Assembly: GCA_016298185.1 (NCBI GenBank)
Contig: JAEDDA010000016.1
Span: 1 to 23,456 of the forward strand
Source of the DNA: Bacilli bacterium
Lineage (GTDB): Bacteria > Bacillota_I > Bacilli_A > RFN20 > CAG-826
Direction of reading: 5' to 3'
DNA length: 23,456 bases
The notes under the pieces: generated by a model
What the model was told of the DNA's origin: nothing
The model's input: only the letters and a program-made list of their open reading frames with translations
Database searches by the model: none
Made by a program: the position numbers and the translations under genes
Shown: positions 14,555 to 20,745 of the stretch, piece by piece
How positions within the stretch are numbered: the first letter of the stretch is position 1
Layout of the letters: every line of letters begins with the position of its first letter

Positions 14555-14628
14555 ATATAAATACCTCGTGATTATATTATCTAACACCAATATTAGCTTT
14601 TTCAACTATTTCCGTAAAAATTATTAAA

Positions 14629-14707
14629 AAATACCGAATTAAAATTAGATATAACTCGGTATTTATAACTTTTCTTTATTAATAAAGAACTAATACCGAA
14701 TGATTAG
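14629..14707. repeat. Cluster of ATACCGA inverted and direct repeats
   Basis: AAATACCGA (14629-14637) and TCGGTATTT (14656-14664) form a perfect 9-bp inverted repeat. A third copy AATACCGA (14692-14699) is inverted relative to the second, with ATTAG following both outer copies. Between them lies a perfect 18-bp palindrome, TTCTTTATT/AATAAAGAA (14672-14689). The cluster fills the gap between the divergent fic and DtxR-like genes and has no T-tract, so it looks like operator DNA rather than a terminator. Confidence 0.5.
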
Positions 14708-14768
14708 ATAATTTAATATCATATTATTGAATATATATCTTTTTTATTTTTATAAGGATATGTAAAAT

Positions 14769-14786
14769 ATGGTTAGTTATGTATAA
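14769..14786 (+). CDS. Five-codon upstream ORF overlapping the metalloregulator start
   Basis: ATG at 14769, ten bases after AAGGA (14754-14758), encodes MVSYV and stops at TAA 14784-14786, overlapping the regulator ATG at 14779. The ribosome binding site suits this ATG better than the regulator start (20 bases away), hinting at translational coupling by re-initiation. Confidence 0.3.
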   Translation: MVSYV

Positions 14787-15144
14787 CAAGAAAGAATCCA
14801 TTGAAGACTATTTAGAGAAGATTTTGATGCTTAGAGAATCAATCGGTGATGTTCGCGCTATCGACATTGCTAAGATGATGAACTTTTCTAAGGCTAGTGT
14901 TTCTGTTGCCTTAAAAAAACTCAAATCTTGTAACTATGTTGTTGTGGACGAATCTAATGGTCATATCACTCTCACCCAAGAAGGTGAAAGAATCGCTATA
15001 GATACATACGAAAGACACCAAGTGATATCAAAAGCCCTAATCTCATTAGGTGTCAGTGAAAAAACCGCACTTGAAGATGCCTGTGCGGTAGAACATATCA
15101 TCTCTGATGAAACGTTTGAATTATTGAAGAAAAGATTTAAATAA
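14779..15144 (+). CDS. DtxR/MntR-family metal-dependent repressor
   Basis: A 121-residue transcription factor: N-terminal winged helix (about 8-65, with DIAKMMNFSKASVSVALKKL as the HTH) and a dimerisation/metal domain; no SH3 domain, as in MntR. Candidate metal ligands by alignment from memory: Asp10, Glu13, His80, Cys102, Glu105, His106. Cys102 replaces the Glu99 of B. subtilis MntR and matches Cys102 of DtxR, while Asp10 matches MntR Asp8 rather than DtxR Met10. A cysteine there favours Fe(II) sensing. Starts upstream of ATG 14779 are excluded by lack of start codons in frame. It is a single-gene unit divergent from fic. It is a good candidate for the protein that binds the GTTAG-N6-CTAAC boxes at feoA and the ZIP gene. 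Its own promoter has no such box. Confidence 0.88.
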   Translation: MYNKKESIEDYLEKILMLRESIGDVRAIDIAKMMNFSKASVSVALKKLKSCNYVVVDESNGHITLTQEGERIAIDTYERHQVISKALISLGVSEKTALEDACAVEHIISDETFELLKKRFK

Positions 15145-15182
15145 AACTCCCCGACTTCACTTCTATCGAGGAGTTATTTTTT
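15145..15182. terminator. Bidirectional terminator, metalloregulator / nagB
   Basis: AACTCC (15145-15150) with GGAGTT (15170-15175), and inner CGA/TCG, followed by ATTTTTT. It directly follows the regulator stop and touches the convergent nagB stop. Confidence 0.75.
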
Positions 15183-15903
15183 ATTTTACTAAACTATATG
15201 CTTCTTCATCACAGTAGATTGTACAATCTTTGTGATCTTGAAGAATTGAGCAAGGAACTTGTTCGGTTTTTGGACCTTTTAATAAGTTATAAATGGCTTG
15301 AGCTTTATTCTTACCAGTGGCGATAAGAACAATCTTTCTCGCGTTCATAATGCTTTTTAAACCCATGGTCACCGCTTTGGTTGGGACTTCAGAGATGTCA
15401 TTGAATAGTCTAGAGTTATCTTTAATTGTGCTTTCCGCAAGTGTTTCCACATGTGTTAAGGAATCAAATGAAGCACCTGGTTCATTAAAAGCGATGTGAC
15501 CATCACTACCAATACCTAAGATTTGTATATCAATACCACCCGCTTGTGCGATGAGGTTATCGTATTCTTTCGCATAAGCAAGATAGTCGCCTGTACCTTT
15601 TAAAACATGAGTTCTTTCTTTATCGATGTCAATATGATTGAAGAGATTATCATTCATAAAGTATCGATAAGATTGAACATGTGTTCCTTCTAAACCGATA
15701 TATTCATCAAGGTTAAAGGTGGAAACATCTTTGAAGGATACTCTTCCTTCTTTATTGGCCTTAATAAGATTTGCGTAAACCTTTAACGGAGATGTACCTG
15801 TGGCTAAACCTAAGACACAATTTGGTTTTACGTTAATGACTTTAATAAATTCGTTAGCGATTAATTCACTGATGTAATCGTTATTACCTACTACTACTTT
15901 CAT
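15181..15903 (-). CDS. nagB: Glucosamine-6-phosphate deaminase
   Basis: Interconverts glucosamine-6-phosphate and fructose-6-phosphate plus ammonia. The 240-residue protein has LATGTSPLKVY (34-43) for phosphate binding, Asp66-Glu67 (FNLDEY), and the GIGSDGHIAFNEP block at 130-142 with His136 and Glu141. Length matches the short, non-allosteric Firmicutes NagB. ATG 15903 has AGGAG about seven bases upstream. It is the last gene of the glmM operon, 11 bp after the acetyltransferase. No glmS is in the window, so it could feed or drain the glucosamine pool used by GlmM. Confidence 0.94.
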   Translation of the reverse strand: MKVVVGNNDYISELIANEFIKVINVKPNCVLGLATGTSPLKVYANLIKANKEGRVSFKDVSTFNLDEYIGLEGTHVQSYRYFMNDNLFNHIDIDKERTHVLKGTGDYLAYAKEYDNLIAQAGGIDIQILGIGSDGHIAFNEPGASFDSLTHVETLAESTIKDNSRLFNDISEVPTKAVTMGLKSIMNARKIVLIATGKNKAQAIYNLLKGPKTEQVPCSILQDHKDCTIYCDEEAYSLVK

Positions 15904-15914
15904 AAGTGTTCTCC

Positions 15915-16580
15915 TTATCTTTTATCAACGATATTATCTTTGGCTTTATAAATGGAGTTTTCTGGTACCACACCTCTCACACAAGATAATGGATAAACTT
16001 GGGTGTTTTTACCGATAACTGTACCGGGATTTAATACACTTCCACAGCCAATATCCGCGTGATCCGCAAGGATTCCACCGATTTTTCTTAATCCTGTTTC
16101 AATCTCAGTTTCACCATGGATGACAATATTTTTGCCATCGCTTTTGAGGTTGCTACAAATGCTTCCCGCACCCATATGTGCGTAGTTACCTAAGATGGAA
16201 TCACCGACATAGTTATAATGTGGAGCTTGCACGTGATAAAGAAGAATACAATTTTTAAATTCGCTGCTATTACCTAAGACGCAACTTTCACCAACGATAA
16301 CGTTGCCTCTTAAATAAGCGCCAGGTCTAATTTCGGTATTACTTCCAATAATCGCAGGAGGAATGATTGTCGCAGTTTCTGCGATAGAAACATTCTCACC
16401 CACTAAGACTCCTTCTTTTAGAAGATGATAGCCAGGAATACCTTTTTCTAATAATTCTTTAACAATATTTTTGATTTGAGGAAGGATTTCCCAAGGATAA
16501 GTAGATTTTTCAAATACTTCTTTAAGAAAAGGGATATCACATTCAAATAAATCTTTCGTTAAAACAGCTTTCTTATTCAC
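15915..16580 (-). CDS. GlmU-type left-handed beta-helix acetyltransferase, no pyrophosphorylase domain
   Basis: A 221-residue protein: about 55 residues of helical N-terminus, then hexapeptide repeats forming a left-handed beta-helix (about 58-200). It resembles the C-terminal half of GlmU, which acetylates glucosamine-1-phosphate: APHYNYVGDS around His121 matches the HLSYIGDA segment carrying the catalytic His, and GNYAHMGAGSICSNL matches NVNIGAGTITCNY. The nucleotidyltransferase half is absent. A start at 16634 overlaps glmM by 62 bp and has no good site; GTG at 16580 has AGAGG eight bases upstream and gives an 8-bp overlap with glmM, so I choose it. Position between glmM and nagB supports a role in making GlcNAc-1-phosphate. 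A generic acyltransferase is the alternative. Confidence 0.75.
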   Translation of the reverse strand: MNKKAVLTKDLFECDIPFLKEVFEKSTYPWEILPQIKNIVKELLEKGIPGYHLLKEGVLVGENVSIAETATIIPPAIIGSNTEIRPGAYLRGNVIVGESCVLGNSSEFKNCILLYHVQAPHYNYVGDSILGNYAHMGAGSICSNLKSDGKNIVIHGETEIETGLRKIGGILADHADIGCGSVLNPGTVIGKNTQVYPLSCVRGVVPENSIYKAKDNIVDKR

Positions 16581-18210
16581 AGACAAATCCTCTTTTCTTA
16601 ATAACGTTATAAATCTTTTCAATATATTTATCACATTCTTCTAATGTTGGGCATTCAAGCATAATACGAACCACTGGTTCAGTACCGCTTTGTCTTAATA
16701 ACGCTCTTCCGTTATCGCCGATTTCTTCGTTTACTTCCGCAAACTTAGCTTGAACAGCTTCATCAGCGACAACTGCGGCTTTGTTAGTAACGCGTACATT
16801 CTTTAATTTTTGTGGTAATAATTTGACAGGTGCCACTAACTTAGAAAGAGTTTCTTTTCTATTAAGGACTTCTTCCACGACCATAATCGCGGTTAATACA
16901 CCATCGCCTGTTGTGGCGTATTTTTTAATAATAATGTGTCCAGATTGTTCTCCACCGAGAGAATATCCTTCTTGTTGCATCTTTTCAAAGACGAATCTAT
17001 CACCAACTTTGGTTTGGACATTCTTAATGCCTTTGGCTTTAAGAGCTTTAGTTAAACCAGAGTTAGACATAATTGTGGTCACTAATGTGTCACCTTCTAA
17101 GGCACCTTCATCTTTGAGTTTATTGGCTAATAAGTACATGATCTTATCGCCATCAATTTCGTTACCTTTTTCATCTACTGCGATGCATCTATCTGCGTCA
17201 CCATCAAAGGCAAAGCCGATGTCTAATTTGTTTTCTTTAACGAATTTGCATAAGTAGTCAATATGTGTGCTACCTGCATTAACGTTAATGTTTAAACCAT
17301 CAGGATTATTATTAATAATAAATGTTTGTGCGCCTAATGCGTCAAAGACGCTTTTGGCAATCATCCAAGAAGCTCCATTCGCGGTGTCTAAACCGATTCT
17401 TAAGGACTTCATAGAATGTTTAGCTAAAGAGATAAGATATCCGATATATCTATTTCTACCTGAACTATAGTCATTAATTGTGCCAATATTATCTTTATCC
17501 GCAAATGGCAAGTCATTACCTTCGACTTCTAATGTTTTTAAATCGCCATCGATATATGCTTCCGCGAGAAATGCGACTGCATCTTCTAATTTTTCGCCAT
17601 TAGAATTGATGACTTTAATACCATTATCATAGAAAGGATTATGGCTAGCGGTAATCATAACACCGCAGTCAAAGCAATCTTGTCTCACAATATAGCTCAC
17701 GCTTGGCGTGGTTGTAACGTGTAATAATTCCACGTCCGCACCACTCGCGGCAAGTCCTGCTGCGACTGCGTATTCGAGCATATAAGAACTACGTCTTGTA
17801 TCTTTACCGATAACGACTTTTGGTCTATAACCAGGTTTGACACCTGTGAATTTTGGATTAGCGTAGAACCAACCTAAGAATCTACCGATTTTATAAGCGT
17901 GGTCACAAGTCAATACTTTGTTCGCTTCTCCTCTAAAACCATCTGTACCAAAATATTTGGTTTTAATATCTTCGCCAATACTCATTTTAAGTTTCTTACC
18001 GCGATGAATGACGATTTTATCATCGATAAGTTCATCTGCGCTGATCTTAAATAATTCGCATAATTGTTTAATATTATCTAATTGTGGTTGTGTTTCATCA
18101 TTTTCCCATTTAGATAATGATTGTCTAGAGACACCTAATTGCTTTGCGAGTTCATCTTGAGAGATGCCTGAAACAATTCTTAAGTGAGTGATTTTTTCTC
18201 CTATAGTCAT
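16573..18210 (-). CDS. glmM: HTH-phosphoglucosamine mutase fusion
   Basis: Converts glucosamine-6-phosphate to glucosamine-1-phosphate for peptidoglycan precursors. Residues 1-62 are an XRE-type helix-turn-helix (ISQDELAKQLGVSRQSLSKWE), then a short basic linker (HRGKKLK), then a complete GlmM from about 76: KYFGTDGFRGEAN, the phosphoserine loop TASHNP with Ser189, metal loop DGDADR 336-341, sugar loop GEQSGH 420-425 and phosphate loop RQSGTEP 506-512. Total 545 residues against about 445-450 for normal GlmM. The fusion is in frame with no stop. The strong AAGGAG is before the HTH start at 18210, whereas the internal Met76 has no clear site, so the full fusion is probably made. The protein may both catalyse and regulate, perhaps its own operon (glmM, acetyltransferase, nagB). 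A short form from Met76 cannot be excluded. Confidence 0.9.
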   Translation of the reverse strand: MTIGEKITHLRIVSGISQDELAKQLGVSRQSLSKWENDETQPQLDNIKQLCELFKISADELIDDKIVIHRGKKLKMSIGEDIKTKYFGTDGFRGEANKVLTCDHAYKIGRFLGWFYANPKFTGVKPGYRPKVVIGKDTRRSSYMLEYAVAAGLAASGADVELLHVTTTPSVSYIVRQDCFDCGVMITASHNPFYDNGIKVINSNGEKLEDAVAFLAEAYIDGDLKTLEVEGNDLPFADKDNIGTINDYSSGRNRYIGYLISLAKHSMKSLRIGLDTANGASWMIAKSVFDALGAQTFIINNNPDGLNINVNAGSTHIDYLCKFVKENKLDIGFAFDGDADRCIAVDEKGNEIDGDKIMYLLANKLKDEGALEGDTLVTTIMSNSGLTKALKAKGIKNVQTKVGDRFVFEKMQQEGYSLGGEQSGHIIIKKYATTGDGVLTAIMVVEEVLNRKETLSKLVAPVKLLPQKLKNVRVTNKAAVVADEAVQAKFAEVNEEIGDNGRALLRQSGTEPVVRIMLECPTLEECDKYIEKIYNVIKKRGFVCE

Positions 18211-18238
18211 AAGAAATTCTCCTTAACCCTTTGAAATA

Positions 18239-18267
18239 ACTATAATTATTTAATAATTTTGTCGCAA
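18239..18267 (-). promoter_or_regulatory. Promoter of the glmM operon
   Basis: Minus-strand -35 TTGCGA (18262-18267), exactly 17 bp, -10 TATAGT (18239-18244), about 29 bases before the start codon, which has AAGGAG. Confidence 0.6.
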
Positions 18268-18276
18268 TAAAAAATT

Positions 18277-18296
18277 GAAACTTCATGTAAAGTTCC
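18277..18296. promoter_or_regulatory. Imperfect dyad upstream of the glmM promoter
   Basis: GAAACTTCATGTAAAGTTCC: arms pair at six of seven positions (AACTT / AAGTT core) around about five bases. It lies some 10 bp upstream of the -35. XRE-type regulators often bind short dyads, so this is a candidate site for the HTH of the GlmM fusion, but it is a single copy. Confidence 0.3.
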
Positions 18297-18383
18297 ATTT
18301 ACTAATTAGATAATTTTATTTCCTCTACTATGTAGAAGTTAGTTTTTGCAATGACGCAAACAATTATAACTTTGATTTACAAG

Positions 18384-18818
18384 TTAGAATAAGGGACTTA
18401 AAATTTCCGCTACTTCATTAAGAAAAGCTTTGTCCTCATTATTAAATCTTTCGTAAATAGGCGCATCTACATCGATAAGCGCTACTACTTCACTATTTTT
18501 AAATATGGGTACCACTATTTCGCTCTTAGATAATGATGAACAAGCAATGTGTCCTTTAAATTCATTAACATTAGGAACAACAATTGTTTCTTTCTTTTCA
18601 AATGATGTTCCACAAACACCTTTTCCTTTAGGAATAATCGTGCACGCCACATCACCTTGGAAAGGACCCAGATATAATTTGTCCTTATTAACTAAATAAA
18701 ATCCAACCCAATTAATATTCTCCATATCTTTTAAAACTGCGGAAGCATTAGAAAGATTACTCACTAATGGAAGTGAGGGATCAATAATTGATTTAATTTG
18801 TTCTAATAATAATTTCAT
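18384..18818 (-). CDS. msrC: Free methionine-(R)-sulfoxide reductase (GAF domain)
   Basis: Reduces free L-methionine-(R)-sulfoxide, an oxidative-damage repair step in the cytoplasm. The 144-residue protein is a single GAF domain with the fRMsr signature: NWVGFYL, GPFQGDVACTII, GKGVCGTSF, and GHIACSSLSKSEIVVPI. The three family cysteines are present as Cys59, Cys69 and Cys93, so it is likely an active enzyme rather than a plain GAF sensor. Length is close to the usual 150-165. Its ATG overlaps the stop of the upstream DUF1295 gene (TAATG), indicating coupled translation. I see no clear terminator between it and the glmM promoter. Confidence 0.9.
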   Translation of the reverse strand: MKLLLEQIKSIIDPSLPLVSNLSNASAVLKDMENINWVGFYLVNKDKLYLGPFQGDVACTIIPKGKGVCGTSFEKKETIVVPNVNEFKGHIACSSLSKSEIVVPIFKNSEVVALIDVDAPIYERFNNEDKAFLNEVAEILSPLF

Positions 18819-19699
18819 TATTCTTTAATCTTTCTTCTTGGCAATAAAAGTAATGGGCTAGTGCTTTTAATATAGTCTTTTAGTTGAGGTTTGTATTCTA
18901 ACATATGTTTTTCTTCCATAGGAATAGAGATGAATATGAACATTAATAAATTGATAATTGCACCTGAGATCCAATAGAACATTTGATAGTTATGAATCAC
19001 TAAGATAAATGCCACACCAAACCAAATTAAGATTTCGCCTAAATAATTTGGATGTCTAGAATATTTCCACATACCGATGTCAATGACATCACTTCTGGAT
19101 TTTCTAATCTTGATAAAAGCTTTCATTTGTAAGTCAGCGATAAGTTCAAAATAAACACCCACTAAAACTACAAATGAGCCAATTAAATCTAAATAAGAAT
19201 ATGAATCAATTGGTAAAGAAGCGTAAACAAATAATGGAATAGACGCACTATAGACCACCAATGTTGGGAACATGCAAATACCAAAGAGGTTTACTAATTG
19301 GAATAACTTACCACTCTTCTTTTTGAGCATGTCATAACGCCAATCAACATATCCTAAACCATGAAATCCTTTAATGAAGTTCGCGGTTAATCTGATGGAA
19401 TATAAAAGCATGATCACTAATGGGATAATGGTAAACATGTTCCAGTTATTAAAGAAGAATAATAATGGCAAGTAAATAATTACTGTTTGTACTGACCAAT
19501 ATGGATCATAGATAGAAGGTGTGCCCACTATTAATCCACCAGCCCACACAACCACGGTGGCAATCACATCTGAAACTAAAATAGCAAGTAAGAAATGCAT
19601 GTATGGATTAAGCAAATAGAATGTCAAAATACCCACTGCAGTGGCTACTAAATAAACAGCGAGTAAAGCGAATAATCCAAATATTTTGTTGTTTTTCAT
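18818..19699 (-). CDS. DUF1295 / steroid 5-alpha-reductase-like membrane protein
   Basis: A 293-residue polytopic membrane protein with about seven hydrophobic segments. The C-terminal half holds the DUF1295 signature: DVIDIGMWKYSRHPNYLGEILIW form near residues 204-226 (SRHPNYLGE core) and a final EEKHMLEYKP-type segment near 265. The fold is shared with isoprenylcysteine methyltransferases and sterol/steroid reductases, which use an SAM- or NADPH-binding pocket here. The bacterial substrate is unknown. First gene of a two-gene unit with msrC. There is no Shine-Dalgarno site; TATTAT (19707-19712) lies seven bases before ATG 19699, suggesting a leaderless transcript. Confidence 0.8.
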   Translation of the reverse strand: MKNNKIFGLFALLAVYLVATAVGILTFYLLNPYMHFLLAILVSDVIATVVVWAGGLIVGTPSIYDPYWSVQTVIIYLPLLFFFNNWNMFTIIPLVIMLLYSIRLTANFIKGFHGLGYVDWRYDMLKKKSGKLFQLVNLFGICMFPTLVVYSASIPLFVYASLPIDSYSYLDLIGSFVVLVGVYFELIADLQMKAFIKIRKSRSDVIDIGMWKYSRHPNYLGEILIWFGVAFILVIHNYQMFYWISGAIINLLMFIFISIPMEEKHMLEYKPQLKDYIKSTSPLLLLPRRKIKE

Positions 19700-19773
19700 A
19701 GATTTAATAATAAATGCACTCTACATATTTTTTAAACAAAAATAAGTAAAAACACTGTAAATATCGCGAAAAA

Positions 19774-19782
19774 TGTTATAAT
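19774..19782 (+). promoter_or_regulatory. Extended -10 upstream of the XRE membrane protein
   Basis: TGTTATAAT, a perfect -10 with TGN extension, about 100 bases before the start codon. It would give a long untranslated leader containing GTTGA/TCAAC arms. A nearer promoter cannot be excluded. Confidence 0.3.
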
Positions 19783-19885
19783 TCAACCAGCAGTTGAGTT
19801 AACAAGTTAGTAAATCAACACCTAAGTTATTATATTCCACTTGTGTATTATTTATATTGATACCGTAATAAAGGAGAAAATGATT

Positions 19886-20647
19886 ATGAAAGAAACATTC
19901 GGTCGAAGATTATCAAGGTTTAGAAAAGCTAAAGGCCTCACTCAAGAAGATGTCGCTAAGCAAATAACCATATCCCCACAAGCGGTATCAAAATGGGAAA
20001 ACGATATCTCCACACCAGATATTCTAGAACTATCCACACTCGCGGATATATTAGGCGTGTCTGTAAACGAATTATTAGGAAGAGAAGAAAATAAAAAAGA
20101 AGTGGCAGAAGAAGTAATTGACACACCACTTCAAGAAGAATCTTCAAATAATAGCAGTACAGAAGATGAAGATGAAAGAAAGATTAAAGAAGGTATAAAA
20201 GCTCTTAAGAGAAAACACCAAAAAGAGCATAGACCTATCGACACTATCACCGCTATCATTAAAGGCGTGCTCATGTTATGCGCACTAATCGCCTACCTCT
20301 TAGTGGGATTCTTTTGGAAAGAAGGTAACCTCGGTTGGGCATGGGGTTGGGTATTCTTCCTTGTCGCTGTCGTTATCGGTAGTATCTTTGATGCCATTAA
20401 AGAAAAGAAGATGTGTAAATTCGTCTATCCAGTACTTATCGTCGCTATTTATGTGACACTTGGTATGTTTGGACAACACTTCGGTTTTAATGGTTGGCAC
20501 CCATTCTGGTTTTTATTTATAACTATTCCTATTTACTATGTAATTGCGTCCTCTGTTGATAAGGCCATTCATAGAAACGACCCAGTTGATAAAGACGAAG
20601 AAGAAGATGAAGAAGAAGATGAAGAAGAAGATGAAGAAGATGACTGA
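19886..20647 (+). CDS. XRE-family HTH protein with four membrane segments and acidic tail
   Basis: A 253-residue putative membrane-bound regulator. Residues 4-62 form an XRE helix-turn-helix (LTQEDVAKQITISPQAVSKWE). A charged linker (about 66-118) follows, then four predicted membrane helices (about 119-142, 147-167, 174-192, 198-222), then a tail of almost pure Asp/Glu. HTH proteins of this build occur in Firmicutes, but the signal sensed is unknown. ATG 19886 is nine bases after AAAGGAG; an ATG two codons earlier is too close to it, and a TTG start at 19841 has no ribosome binding site. The tail is encoded by a 12-bp DNA repeat. Stands alone, divergent from the DUF1295 gene. Confidence 0.8.
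   Translation: MKETFGRRLSRFRKAKGLTQEDVAKQITISPQAVSKWENDISTPDILELSTLADILGVSVNELLGREENKKEVAEEVIDTPLQEESSNNSSTEDEDERKIKEGIKALKRKHQKEHRPIDTITAIIKGVLMLCALIAYLLVGFFWKEGNLGWAWGWVFFLVAVVIGSIFDAIKEKKMCKFVYPVLIVAIYVTLGMFGQHFGFNGWHPFWFLFITIPIYYVIASSVDKAIHRNDPVDKDEEEDEEEDEEEDEEDD
20594..20644 (+). repeat. 12-bp tandem repeat coding the acidic tail
   Basis: The unit GATGAAGAAGAA (Asp-Glu-Glu-Glu) is repeated about three times with partial copies at the ends, directly before the stop. Slippage could vary tail length between strains. Confidence 0.75.
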
Positions 20648-20649
20648 TA

Positions 20650-20684
20650 AAAAAGAAGGGGCAGCGGATTAGCTGTCTCTTTTA
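20650..20684 (+). terminator. Terminator of the XRE membrane protein gene
   Basis: GGCAGC / GCTGTC stem (one G-U) around GGATTA, extended by AAAGA/TCTTT outside, ending in CTTTTAATT. It starts just after the TGA stop. Confidence 0.65.
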
Positions 20685-20711
20685 ATTATCTATATTGCAT
20701 AAGAAACTTTT

Positions 20712-20736
20712 GAAAAAAGCCAACCCGGAGGTCGAC
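20712..20736 (-). terminator. Terminator of the SPFH/zinc-ribbon operon
   Basis: Minus-strand GTCGACC / GGTTGGC arms (two G-U pairs) around the loop TCCG, followed by TTTTTTC. It lies ten bases after the last stop of the operon. Confidence 0.7.
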
Positions 20737-20745
20737 TTATTTTTG

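Noticed and set aside
16581..16634. Longer N-terminus for the acetyltransferase (ATG at 16634)
   Set aside because: It would overlap glmM by 62 bp without a ribosome binding site; GTG 16580 has AGAGG at proper distance.
18306..18360. Small inverted repeats (CTCTAC/GTAGAAG; TTTGC/GCAAA) after msrC as a terminator
   Set aside because: Neither stem is followed by a T-tract on the minus strand, and stems are short. I cannot assign a function.
19805..19818. GTTAGTAAATCAAC upstream of the XRE membrane protein
   Set aside because: Only the left half-site matches the metal box; the right arm is TCAAC with different spacing.
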